Shown here piece after piece: positions 37,168 through 45,737 of a stretch of DNA of 64,000 nt; within the stretch, counting starts at the first letter, position 1, and every line of letters begins with the position of its first letter. Source of the stretch: Pseudomonas capeferrum (lineage in GTDB: Bacteria > Pseudomonadota > Gammaproteobacteria > Pseudomonadales > Pseudomonadaceae); assembly GCF_000731675.1 (NCBI RefSeq), contig NZ_JMIT01000001.1, positions 2,541,714 through 2,605,713 of the forward strand, read 5' to 3'. The notes under the pieces were generated by a model, which saw only the letters and a program-made list of their open reading frames with translations, was not told the DNA's origin and made no database searches. The position numbers were made by a program, and so were the translations under genes.

Positions 37168-37203
37168 CCGGCCCCTTCGCGGATAAAACCGCGAAGGGGC
37201 CGG
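37168..37203. repeat. REP-type hairpin
   Basis: CCGGCCCCTTCGCGG-ATAAAA-CCGCGAAGGGGCCGG is a perfect 15-bp stem between the convergent porin and fabH genes. It matches the P. putida REP core. Confidence 0.8.
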
Positions 37204-37222
37204 TACAGGTCCTTAAAAAAAC

Positions 37223-38344
37223 CTAGCGCTTGCGCAGAATCACACTCCCCACCGAATACCCCGCACCAAACGAGCTCAGCACGCCCACCGCCCCCTCGGC
37301 CAGGTCATCCTGGTACAGGTGGAAGGCAATCACCGACCCTGCCGAACTGGTGTTGGCATAACGGTCCAGAATCACCGGTGCTTCTTCCTCGGTGGCTTCA
37401 CGCCCCAGCAGCTTCTTGACGATCAGGTGGTTCATGCTCAGGTTGGCCTGGTGCAGCCAGAAGCGCTTGACGTCGCTCGGCTGCAGGTCGTTCGCCTCCA
37501 GGTGCTCACCGATCAGCTCGGCGACCTTCGGGCACACTTCACGGAACACCTTGCGCCCTTCCTGGATGAACAGTTTGTCTGCCGCCCCTTCACCCTCCTC
37601 CGCCGCGCGGTTGAGGAAGCCGAAGTTGTTGCGGATGTTGTTGGAGAACCCCGTCCACAACTTGCTGCTGACGATCTCGAACTGGTGCCTGGACGTGGCC
37701 TGGTCGGCCCGCTCGATCAGCACCGCAGTGGCGGCATCGCCGAAGATGAAGTGGCTGTCGCGGTCGCGGAAGTTCAGGTGCCCGGTGCAGACCTCGGGGT
37801 TGACCATCAGCACCGAACGCGCCTGGCCCAGTTGCACACTGTTGGCGGCGGTCTGGATGCCGAAGGTGGCCGACGAGCAGGCCACGTTCATGTCGAAGGC
37901 GAAGCCCTCGATGCCCAGTTCCTTTTGCACTTCGATGGCAATGGCTGGATACGGGCGCTGCAGGTTGGAGCAGGCGACAATCACGCCATCGACATCGGCA
38001 GCGGTGCGGCCTGCACGCTCCAGTGCCTGGCGCGCTGCAGCCACGGCCATTTCGCACAGAACCGACGGCTCGTCATTGGAGCGTTCTGGCAGGCGCGGTT
38101 TCATGCGTTGCGGGTCGAGAATGCCGGCCTTGTCCAGCACGAAGCGGCTCTTGATACCCGAGGCCTTTTCGATGAAAGCAGCGTCGGACAGCGGCGCTGC
38201 CTCGATCTCACCGCGCTCGATCGCGGCGGCGTTGTCGCGGTTGAACTGCTGCGACCAGGTATTGAAGGACTCCACCAGTTCTTCGTTGGAAATGCTCTGG
38301 GCCGGGGTATACAGGCCGGTGCCGCTGATCACGACGTTATGCAC
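37223..38344 (-). CDS. fabH2: Beta-ketoacyl-ACP synthase III (FabH2-like)
   Basis: A 373-residue thiolase-fold enzyme that starts fatty-acid chains or condenses medium-chain acyl-CoA with malonyl-ACP. The catalytic triad is visible: Cys in NVACSSATFG (about 144), His in WLHQANLSMN (about 280) and Asn in RYANTSSAGS (about 315). It resembles PA3286 of P. aeruginosa, which diverts beta-oxidation intermediates into synthesis, rather than classical FabH. The GTG at 38344 follows AGGAACGACC. A 16-base palindrome lies 62 bases upstream. Confidence 0.85.
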   Translation of the reverse strand: MHNVVISGTGLYTPAQSISNEELVESFNTWSQQFNRDNAAAIERGEIEAAPLSDAAFIEKASGIKSRFVLDKAGILDPQRMKPRLPERSNDEPSVLCEMAVAAARQALERAGRTAADVDGVIVACSNLQRPYPAIAIEVQKELGIEGFAFDMNVACSSATFGIQTAANSVQLGQARSVLMVNPEVCTGHLNFRDRDSHFIFGDAATAVLIERADQATSRHQFEIVSSKLWTGFSNNIRNNFGFLNRAAEEGEGAADKLFIQEGRKVFREVCPKVAELIGEHLEANDLQPSDVKRFWLHQANLSMNHLIVKKLLGREATEEEAPVILDRYANTSSAGSVIAFHLYQDDLAEGAVGVLSSFGAGYSVGSVILRKR

Positions 38345-38405
38345 GGTCGTTCCTCTGGTCAAAGGCCATCGCCACGGGGCGCTGGCTGGAAACATGACTG
38401 AATAA

Positions 38406-38421
38406 TGGCACTTTAGTGCCA
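38406..38421 (-). promoter_or_regulatory. Candidate operator upstream of fabH2
   Basis: TGGCACT-TT-AGTGCCA is a perfect 7+7 inverted repeat located 62-77 bases before the fabH2 GTG. It could be the site of a fatty-acid-responsive repressor; no known consensus matches that I can name. The start resembles a sigma-54 -24 element but lacks the -12 GC. Confidence 0.4.
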
Positions 38422-38430
38422 ATTCAAAGG

Positions 38431-38487
38431 CGAGGGCCGCGCCCTTGTGGGCGCGGGTTTACCCGCGAAGGGCCGCAATGCGGCCCC
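38431..38487. repeat. REP-type hairpins
   Basis: Two adjacent dyads, CGCGGGTTTACCCGCG (38452-38467) and GGGCCGCAATGCGGCCC (38470-38486), plus a GGCCGCGCCC/GGGCGCG pairing, lie between fabH2 and the end of hrpA. They match REP units. Confidence 0.65.
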
Positions 38488-38521
38488 CAAACGCCTTGAA
38501 GTGTGCCACAAATCAAGGCAG

Positions 38522-41500
38522 TTAGCCTTCCACCTGGCTCCACTGTTTGCTCAATCGCTTGTCAGAAATCGGCACTTTCGTCCCTAGCTGCTGCGCGAAC
38601 AACGACACCCGGTATTCTTCCAGCAACCAGCGGTACAACGTCAGTTGCTCATCGCGCTTGCCCTCTTGGGCGTGCTTGTCGGCGCGCGTCTTGTACTGGG
38701 CCCAGAGGTTGGCCAGCTCGCCGCTCCAGACGCGATCCTTCTGCACCTGCGAGCCCAGCTTCTCCAGGCGCAGCTCCACGGCCTTGAGGTAACGCGGCAG
38801 CTCCTTGAACCAGGCACCCGGGGTTTCGCGCACGAAGCCCGGGTACACCAGGTTGGCCAATTGTTGCTTGATGTCGTTCAGCGCCACCGCCTGGCTCAGG
38901 TCGATCTTGCCCTTGAAGCGCTTCTGCAGCCCATGCCACAACTTGAGCACCTCCAGGGTCAGGCGCGCCAGGCGCTCGGCATGCTCGGCCCAGCTGCCAC
39001 GCTTGCGCTCAGCCAACCCGGCCAAGGCCGCGCCGTCACGGGGCAGCGGCTGTTCGCCTTCAAGGATGCAGCTGTCCAGGCTGGCCAGCAGAATGTCTTC
39101 GACCAGCGCCTCGACACGGCCCAGCTCGCGGTACAGCAAGCCCAGTTCGGTCAGCCCAGGCAGCTTGCCGCGCAAAAACTTGGCAGGCTCTGCCAACTGC
39201 TGCAACAACAGGCGCTGCAAGGCGCGGCGGTGCTGGAACTCGGCTTCGGCCTGGGTCGAGAAACGCCCTTCGCGAACAGTGCCGTTTTCCTCCACCAGCG
39301 CCGGGTACACGGTCATCGACAGGCCGGCGATCTTCTGTTGGGTGGTCTGCGCCACTTCGCTGAACGCCTTCGCCTGCACCGGCCGTTCGGCGTTTTCGCT
39401 GCGTGGCACCGCCAGCGCGGCCTGGCTGGCAGCGGCGAAGCGCGCGGTCAACTCGGCCAGGTCGCGGCCTTCGCCAAGGAACTTGCCCTGGGCATCGACC
39501 ACTTCGATGTTCATCCGCAGGTGGCCTTCGACCAGGCTGACAGATTCTGCCCAGGCCTCGTCGGAAACACGTGCACCGGTCATGCGCAGCAGCTCCTGGC
39601 CCAACGCCTGGGGCAGCGCGCCCTGGCCGAAAGTCATGCGGGCCAGCGAAGCTTTGACGAAGTCCGGCACCGGCACGAAATTCTTGCGCAGCGCCTTGGG
39701 CAGGTTGCGCACCAGCGCCACGCACTTGGCTTCGAGCAGGCCCGGCACCAGCCACTCCAGGCGCTCGCCCGGCAGGCTCGGCAACAGCGGTGCCGGTACC
39801 CGCACCGTCACGCCGTCGCGCGGGTGGCCCGGTTCGAAGTGGTAGCTCAACGACAGGCGCAAGTCCCCCACCTGCAGGCTGTCCGGGTACTGCGCTGCGG
39901 TGACTTCGCTGGCCTCACGGGCCAGCACGTCTTCCTCGCGCATGATCAGCAGGTTGGCGTCCTTCTGGCTGGTCATGCGGTACCAGGCATCGAAGGTCGC
40001 GGTCTGGTGGATGTCCTCAGGCAGGCGCGCTTCGTAGAAGGCGTAGAGGGTCTCTTCGTCGGCCAGAATGTCGCGCCGGCGGGCCTTGGCCTCAAGTTCG
40101 TCGAGCTGTTCGAGCAGGCGCTTGTTGGCCGACAGGCACTTGGCCCGCGACTGGATTTCGCCGCCCACCAGCCCCTCGCGAATGAACAGCTCCCGCGATG
40201 TCACCGGGTCGATCGGGCCGAAGTGAACCGGGCGGCGGCCAACCAGAATCAGCCCGTACAAGGTGATCTGCTCGTACGCCACCACCTGCCCGCGCTTCTT
40301 CTCCCAATGCGGTTCGAAGTGGTTCTTCTTGACCAGGTGGGCCGCCAGCGGCTCGATCCAGTCGGGCTCGATGCGGGCGACCATGCGCGCATACAGCTTG
40401 GTGGTTTCCACCAGCTCGGCGGCCATCACCCACTGCGGACGCTTGCGGCCCAACCCCGAGGACGGGTGGACCCAGAAGCGCCGTTGGCGGGCACCTTGGT
40501 AATCGCCCTCCTCGGTCTTCTGGCCGATCTGGCTGAGCAGGCCGCTGAGGATTGCCTTGTGCATCCGTTGGTAATCGGACGGTTCCTTGTTGACCGTCAA
40601 TTGCAGGTCCCGGCAGATCAGCGCCAACTGGCGGTGGGCGTCACGCCATTCGCGCAGCCGCAGGTAATTGAGGAAATTCTTACGGCACCAGTTGCGCAGC
40701 GGGCTGGCAGTCAACGCCTGGCGCTGCTCCTCGAAGCCCCGCCACAAATTGACCAGCGCGGCGAAGTCGGAGTCGACGTCCTTCCACTGGGCATGCGCCT
40801 GGTCGGCCGCCTGCTGGCGCTCCGGCGGCCGCTCGCGCGGATCTTGCACCGACAGCGCACTGGTGACGATCAACACTTCCTGCAGGCTGCCCTGACGGGC
40901 GCCTTCAAGCAGCATGCGGCCTAACCGTGGGTCGATGGGCAAACGCGCCAGTTGCCGCCCGAGCGGGGTCAACTGGTTTTCGCGGTTGACCGCCGAGAGC
41001 TCCTGCAACAGGTTGAAACCATCGCTGATAGCCTTGCCATCCGGCGGCTCGATGAACGGGAACGCATCGATCGCACCCAGGCGCAGGTGCAGCATCTGCA
41101 GGATCACCGCCGCCAGGTTGGTGCGCAGAATCTCCGGGTCGGTGAACGCCGGCCGGCCGTTGAAATCCTCTTCACTGTACAGGCGCACGCAGATGCCAGG
41201 CTCGACCCGGCCGCAACGGCCTTTACGCTGGTTGGCACTGGCCTGGGATACCGCCTCGATCGGCAGGCGCTGGACCTTGGCCCGGTAGCTGTAGCGGCTG
41301 ATGCGGGCGGTGCCGGTGTCGATCACGTAGCGAATGCCCGGCACCGTCAGCGAGGTCTCGGCAACGTTGGTGGCCAGGATCACCCGGCGCCCGGTATGCG
41401 ACTGGAAAATGCGCTGCTGCTCGGCGGGCGACAGGCGTGCATACAGCGGCAGAATCTCGGTATGGCGCAGTTGCGCCTTGCGCAGGATCTCGGCCGCGTC

Positions 41501-42427
41501 GCGGATTTCCCGCTCACCCGGCAAGAAGATCAAGACATCACCCGGCCCCTTGCCCTGGCTGCGCTCGTGTTGCGCCAGTTCATCCAGGGTGGCGAGGATG
41601 GCCTGGTCGACGGTGAGGTCATCCTCGATCTGGTTGCCTTCCTCGTCCTGCTCGCTGGTCAGCGGGCGGTACCAGGTTTCTACCGGGAAGGTGCGCCCGG
41701 AGACTTCAATGATAGGTGCACCGTCGAAGTGCTTGGAGAAACGCTCGAGGTCGATGGTCGCCGAGGTGATGATCAGCTTCAGTTCCGGGCGGCGGTGCAA
41801 CAGGGTCTTGAGGTAGCCGAGCAGGAAGTCGATGTTGAGGCTGCGTTCGTGGGCTTCGTCGACGATGATCGTGTCGTAGCGTTCGAGAAAGCGGTCGTGC
41901 TGGGTTTCAGCCAGCAGGATGCCGTCGGTCATCAGCTTGACCAGGGTGTTGGAATCACTCTGGTCCTCGAAACGCACCTGGTAACCAACCAGCCCACCAA
42001 GCGGCGTGCCGAGTTCTTCGGCGACACGGGCGGCGACGCTGCGCGCAGCAATCCGGCGTGGCTGGGTATGGGCAATCAGGCCATGGCTGCCACGCCCCAG
42101 CTCAAGGCAGATCTTCGGCAACTGGGTGGTCTTGCCCGAGCCGGTCTCACCGGCGATGACCAGCACCTGGTGCTCGGCCAGCGCCTTTTTGATCTCGTCA
42201 CGCTTGGCTGCAATGGGCAGGCTGTCGTCGTAACGCACGGTCGGCACGCTTTGCTGGCGCGCGGTGACCTGGGCGCAGGAGGCCTGGACCTTTTCCGCCC
42301 ACTGGGCGAGCTTGGCCTCGTCGGGGCGCTTGCGCAGCTCATGCAGTTGCCGACGCAGACGATGGCGGTCGGCGATCATGGCGTGGTCGATGTTTTTCAG
42401 GAGCTGGTCGATGGCTTGATCTGTCAT
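38522..42427 (-). CDS. hrpA: ATP-dependent RNA helicase HrpA
   Basis: A 1301-residue DEAH-box RNA helicase, full length for the family. Walker A GETGSGKTT lies near residue 95, DEAHERS near 190, SAT near 220 and the motif VI stretch QRKGRCGRVEPGICVRLY near 390. Helicase-associated and OB domains follow (about 430-700), then the long HrpA-specific C-terminal DUF3418 region (about 720-1300). HrpA acts in mRNA processing and rescue of collided ribosomes. The ATG at 42427 starts the conserved TDQAIDQLLKNIDH sequence; 33 upstream codons in frame lack similarity. Confidence 0.95.
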   Translation of the reverse strand: MTDQAIDQLLKNIDHAMIADRHRLRRQLHELRKRPDEAKLAQWAEKVQASCAQVTARQQSVPTVRYDDSLPIAAKRDEIKKALAEHQVLVIAGETGSGKTTQLPKICLELGRGSHGLIAHTQPRRIAARSVAARVAEELGTPLGGLVGYQVRFEDQSDSNTLVKLMTDGILLAETQHDRFLERYDTIIVDEAHERSLNIDFLLGYLKTLLHRRPELKLIITSATIDLERFSKHFDGAPIIEVSGRTFPVETWYRPLTSEQDEEGNQIEDDLTVDQAILATLDELAQHERSQGKGPGDVLIFLPGEREIRDAAEILRKAQLRHTEILPLYARLSPAEQQRIFQSHTGRRVILATNVAETSLTVPGIRYVIDTGTARISRYSYRAKVQRLPIEAVSQASANQRKGRCGRVEPGICVRLYSEEDFNGRPAFTDPEILRTNLAAVILQMLHLRLGAIDAFPFIEPPDGKAISDGFNLLQELSAVNRENQLTPLGRQLARLPIDPRLGRMLLEGARQGSLQEVLIVTSALSVQDPRERPPERQQAADQAHAQWKDVDSDFAALVNLWRGFEEQRQALTASPLRNWCRKNFLNYLRLREWRDAHRQLALICRDLQLTVNKEPSDYQRMHKAILSGLLSQIGQKTEEGDYQGARQRRFWVHPSSGLGRKRPQWVMAAELVETTKLYARMVARIEPDWIEPLAAHLVKKNHFEPHWEKKRGQVVAYEQITLYGLILVGRRPVHFGPIDPVTSRELFIREGLVGGEIQSRAKCLSANKRLLEQLDELEAKARRRDILADEETLYAFYEARLPEDIHQTATFDAWYRMTSQKDANLLIMREEDVLAREASEVTAAQYPDSLQVGDLRLSLSYHFEPGHPRDGVTVRVPAPLLPSLPGERLEWLVPGLLEAKCVALVRNLPKALRKNFVPVPDFVKASLARMTFGQGALPQALGQELLRMTGARVSDEAWAESVSLVEGHLRMNIEVVDAQGKFLGEGRDLAELTARFAAASQAALAVPRSENAERPVQAKAFSEVAQTTQQKIAGLSMTVYPALVEENGTVREGRFSTQAEAEFQHRRALQRLLLQQLAEPAKFLRGKLPGLTELGLLYRELGRVEALVEDILLASLDSCILEGEQPLPRDGAALAGLAERKRGSWAEHAERLARLTLEVLKLWHGLQKRFKGKIDLSQAVALNDIKQQLANLVYPGFVRETPGAWFKELPRYLKAVELRLEKLGSQVQKDRVWSGELANLWAQYKTRADKHAQEGKRDEQLTLYRWLLEEYRVSLFAQQLGTKVPISDKRLSKQWSQVEG

Positions 42428-42857
42428 GGGGCTTTTTAGTGATGCAGGTGGGCCTGCTTTTTCATGATCGGCATTTGAAGAGGCGCGATTGTCGCAGATT
42501 TGCCCGTTCTCTGCTGGCTCCTGCACCCAGCACCTCGCCGCAAATGTTTAGCCGACACCGATGTAAAGGTTGCCATTCACTGCTTTAATCAACCTTACGC
42601 CGCATGTGAGTATCAAAGGCATGATCCCTGCCCCGTTCACCGTGCCCCCGCAGTCCCGCCCTTCGCTCCCGAAGGCCCGGACCCGTGCCGGTGAAAATCC
42701 GCTGGTGCACATCATCCTCGCGTTCTGGGCCTTGTGGCACTGTCGCCACGCGCGCCCACCGGATACTTCGCTCACGCATCACTGACCAAACCCGGCCCGC
42801 TGCTGGCCGATCGTTTCAGTTTGACCCCACGGTTGCCCGCGGCGGTCATGTGCGCCC
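42428..42857. other. Gene-free region upstream of the polyamine synthetase gene
   Basis: About 430 bases without a supported gene. Short open frames here have no ribosome-binding sites or family likeness. An AT-richer patch (42545-42615) may hold promoter sites for the divergent hrpA and synthetase genes. A TGGCAC at 42735 lacks a partnering -12 element, so no sigma-54 promoter is claimed. Confidence 0.4.
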
Positions 42858-44237
42858 ATGAGCGAATCCGACATGCACTTTGCAAACCCCGAACACGCCA
42901 GCCAGTTCCTGGCCGACAACCCCGATATCGAGCTGATCGAACTGTTCATCCTCGACGCCAACGGTGTACCCCGCGGCAAGCTGCTGCACCGCGAGGAACT
43001 GCTGGCGGTGTACCAGACCGGTCGCCCGCTGCCCAGCACCATCATGGGCCTGACCCTCAACGGCGATGACGTCGAAAACTCAGGCCTGGTCTGGGATGTC
43101 GGCGACATCGACTGCCGCGCCTACCCGCTGGAGGGCAGCCTGGTACGCCTGCCGTGGCGGCGCGTGCCGACTGCCGCAGTGCAGGTCAGCATGCACCCCA
43201 GCGAGGGCCTGCCGGCCAGCATTGCCGACCCGCGCCATGTGCTGCTGCGCACCATCGATGCACTCAAGGCTGACGGCTACCACCCGGTGATGGCCTGCGA
43301 GCTTGAGTTCTACCTGCTCGACCAGAAGCGTGATGCCCAGGGCCGACCGCAGCCTGCCCTGGACAACGACGGCGGCCGGCCACGCAGCACCCAGGTGTAT
43401 GGCCTGCGTGAGCTTGAGCAGATCGAGCCGTTTCTCGCCGACCTCTACGCTGCCTGCAAGGCCCAGGGCATTCCGGCCCGCACGGCGATCTCCGAGTATG
43501 CACCCGGTCAGGTGGAAATCACCCTTGAGCACGGCGATGCCCTGGCGGCAATGGACCAGGCCGTACGCTACAAGCGCCTGGTCAAAGGCGTGGCCCATGC
43601 CCATGGCATGCAGGCCTGCTTCATGGCCAAACCGTTCGCGCAACTGGCCGGCACCGGCATGCACATGCACTTGAGCCTGGCCGACAGCGCCGGCAACAAC
43701 CTGTTCGCCAGCGAAGACAAGGCCGGTACGCCACTGTTGCGCCAAGCGGTGGCCGGCATGCTGCGCCACCTGCGCGATTCGCTGTTGTTGTTCTGCCCCA
43801 ACGCCAACTCGTTCCGCCGCTTCCAGGCCAACAGCTACGCGCCACTTGCGCCGACCTGGGGGGTCGACAACCGCACGGTCAGCCTGCGGGTACCAGGCGG
43901 CCCGGCCAACAGCCGGCACGTGGAGCACCGCATCTGTGGCGCCGATGCCAACCCGTACCTGGCGGCAGCGGCAATCCTCGCCGCCAGCCACCGAGGTATT
44001 CGCGAACAGCTGGACCCTGGCGCCCCCGTTGAAGGCAACGGCTACGCCCAGGCCACCGAGCACCTGCCCACCGACTGGCTGACCGCCCTGGATGCCCTGC
44101 AGCATTCGGACTGGGCGCGCGAAGCACTGGGCGCGGACTTCCTCGGCGTGTACCTGAAGGTCAAGCGCGCCGAGTACCGCCAGTTCATGGCCGAAGTCAG
44201 CGAGCAGGACTGGCGCTGGTACCTGCACCAGGCCTGA
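42858..44237 (+). CDS. Glutamine synthetase family: gamma-glutamylpolyamine synthetase
   Basis: A 459-residue glutamine synthetase-like ligase. The fold is seen in the beta-grasp start (LADNPDIELIELFILDANGVPRGKLL), the metal/glutamate block ACELEFYLLD, ATP-site GTGMHMHLSL and the HVEHRICGADANPYL stretch. The divergence from GlnA and the FAD oxidase that follows fit PuuA/SpuI-type enzymes, which join glutamate to putrescine or other amines. A second ATG five codons downstream is an alternative start. Substrate is inferred from context. Confidence 0.87.
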   Translation: MSESDMHFANPEHASQFLADNPDIELIELFILDANGVPRGKLLHREELLAVYQTGRPLPSTIMGLTLNGDDVENSGLVWDVGDIDCRAYPLEGSLVRLPWRRVPTAAVQVSMHPSEGLPASIADPRHVLLRTIDALKADGYHPVMACELEFYLLDQKRDAQGRPQPALDNDGGRPRSTQVYGLRELEQIEPFLADLYAACKAQGIPARTAISEYAPGQVEITLEHGDALAAMDQAVRYKRLVKGVAHAHGMQACFMAKPFAQLAGTGMHMHLSLADSAGNNLFASEDKAGTPLLRQAVAGMLRHLRDSLLLFCPNANSFRRFQANSYAPLAPTWGVDNRTVSLRVPGGPANSRHVEHRICGADANPYLAAAAILAASHRGIREQLDPGAPVEGNGYAQATEHLPTDWLTALDALQHSDWAREALGADFLGVYLKVKRAEYRQFMAEVSEQDWRWYLHQA

Positions 44238-44262
44238 GCCCCATTCATAACAAGGAACACCC

Positions 44263-45570
44263 ATGAACGCAGCACTGAACCAGGGGCCGGCCCAACGTGC
44301 GCCGTCCTATTACAACGCCACCCTGAATGACCATACGCAGTACCCGACCCTCAAGGGCACCGAGCAGGTAGACGTGGCGATCATCGGCGGTGGGTTCACC
44401 GGCGTGGCCACTGCCGTGGAGTTGGCCGAGCGCGGCCTTAAAGTGGCTATCGTCGAAACCAACCGCATCGGCTGGGGTGCCAGCGGGCGCAATGGCGGGC
44501 AGGTGACCGGCAGCTTGTCGGGCGACGAAGCCATGCGTACACAGATGCGCAACCGCCTGGGCAGCGAGGTGGATGATTTCATCTGGCACCTGCGTTGGCG
44601 CGGGCACCAGGTCATCGAGCAACGGGTGGCCCGCTACGGTATCGACTGCGACCTCAAGCGCGGCCACCTGCATGCGGCGATGAAACCGTCGCACCTGAAC
44701 GAGCTGCGCGGGTTCGAGGCCGAAGCCCAGCGTCGCGGCATGGGCGACCAGGTGCAGATGCTCGACCGCAACGCCATGGCCCAGCACCTGCAAAGCCCGC
44801 TGTACCTGGGTGCATTGAAGAACCGACGCAACCTGCACCTGCACCCGCTCAACCTGTGCCTGGGCGAGGCGCGTGCCGCCCATAGCCTGGGGGCATTGAT
44901 CTTTGAAAACTCAGAGGTGCTGGACATCGTCCACGGCCCGCGCCCGGCAGTAGTGACAGCCCAGGGGCGGATCGAAGCCCGCCAGGTGATGCTGGCGGGC
45001 GATGTCTATCACAAGCTGGAACAGCGCAAGCTCAAGGGCAAGATCTTTCCGGCCATGGGCGGCATCGTCACCACCGCACCGCTGGGCGAGCTGGCCGAGC
45101 AGATCAACCCGCAGGACCTGGCGGTATACGACTGCCGCTTTGTCCTCGACTATTACCGCCTGACTGCCGACAAGCGTTTGCTATTTGGCGGCGGCGCCAA
45201 CTATTCCGGGCGCGATTCACGCGATATCGAAGCAGAGCTGCGCCCGTGCATCGAGCGCACCTTCCCGGCGCTCAAAGGGGTACCGATCGAGTTCCAGTGG
45301 AGCTGCGCCATGGGTATCGTGGTCAATCGCATCCCGCAACTGGGCAAGCTCTCGGACAATGTCTGGTACTGCCAGGGTTATTCCGGGCATGGCATTGCCA
45401 CCAGCCACATCATGGGCGAGATCATGGCCGAAGCGCTGACCGGGACTCTGGAGAAGTTCGATACCTTTGCCCAGTGCAAGCATGTGCGGGTGCCAATGGG
45501 GGAACTGCTGGGGAATCCGCTGTTGGCGGCGGGAATGTGGTACTACCAGATGCTTGAGAAACTGCGCTGA
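44263..45570 (+). CDS. FAD-dependent oxidoreductase (gamma-glutamylputrescine oxidase-like)
   Basis: A 435-residue D-amino-acid-oxidase-family flavoprotein. The Rossmann FAD site is VDVAIIGGGFTGVATAVELAERG (about 37-58), with RIGWGASGRNGGQVTGSLSG next and the C-terminal FAD contact GYSGHGIATSHIMGE near 375. It matches PuuB, which oxidises gamma-glutamylputrescine to the aldehyde. It follows the ligase gene by 25 bases with an AAGGA site, so the two probably form an operon for amine catabolism. The aldehyde dehydrogenase of the pathway is not in the window. Confidence 0.88.
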   Translation: MNAALNQGPAQRAPSYYNATLNDHTQYPTLKGTEQVDVAIIGGGFTGVATAVELAERGLKVAIVETNRIGWGASGRNGGQVTGSLSGDEAMRTQMRNRLGSEVDDFIWHLRWRGHQVIEQRVARYGIDCDLKRGHLHAAMKPSHLNELRGFEAEAQRRGMGDQVQMLDRNAMAQHLQSPLYLGALKNRRNLHLHPLNLCLGEARAAHSLGALIFENSEVLDIVHGPRPAVVTAQGRIEARQVMLAGDVYHKLEQRKLKGKIFPAMGGIVTTAPLGELAEQINPQDLAVYDCRFVLDYYRLTADKRLLFGGGANYSGRDSRDIEAELRPCIERTFPALKGVPIEFQWSCAMGIVVNRIPQLGKLSDNVWYCQGYSGHGIATSHIMGEIMAEALTGTLEKFDTFAQCKHVRVPMGELLGNPLLAAGMWYYQMLEKLR

Positions 45571-45586
45571 TCGACGCGCGTGCTGG

Positions 45587-45721
45587 TGTAGGAGCGGCCT
45601 TGCGTCGCGAAAGGGGCGCGTAGCGGCCCTAGATTTCAGCTTCGCCGCATAGTTTCAGCTTCGCCGCATAGATTGTCGGGGCCGCTTTGCGGCCCTTTCG
45701 CGACGCAAGGCCGCTCCTACA
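45587..45721. repeat. REP inverted pair
   Basis: 'tgtaggagcggccttgcgtcgcgaaagg' at 45587-45614 faces its exact complement at 45694-45721. The pair lies between the convergent oxidase and fadD1 genes and encloses about 80 bases with a tandem duplication. Confidence 0.88.
45634..45671. repeat. Tandem 19-bp duplication in a REP loop
   Basis: The unit 'tttcagcttcgccgcatag' occurs twice head to tail (45634-45652 and 45653-45671) without a mismatch, in the loop of the REP pair. It suggests a recent slippage event. Confidence 0.9.
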
Positions 45722-45737
45722 TCGATCGCTGCGTGGG

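Noticed and set aside
38400..38425. A sigma-54 promoter for fabH2
   Set aside because: The TGGCAC belongs to a perfect palindrome and no GC occurs at the -12 distance; an operator is a simpler reading.
38645..40924. A 759-codon open frame antisense to hrpA
   Set aside because: It is the mirror frame of a GC-rich conserved helicase; its translation (many Leu, Gln, His, Arg) shows no domain. The same applies to long antisense frames over the DEAD-box helicase, fadD1, fadD2, lapE and the beta-helix gene.
42733..42752. A possible sigma-54 promoter (TGGCAC) before the polyamine synthetase gene
   Set aside because: The -12 GC element is missing at the required distance.
42500..42800. Short ORFs in the gap before the polyamine synthetase
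   Set aside because: Several overlapping frames of 60-75 codons on both strands without ribosome-binding sites or known domains.
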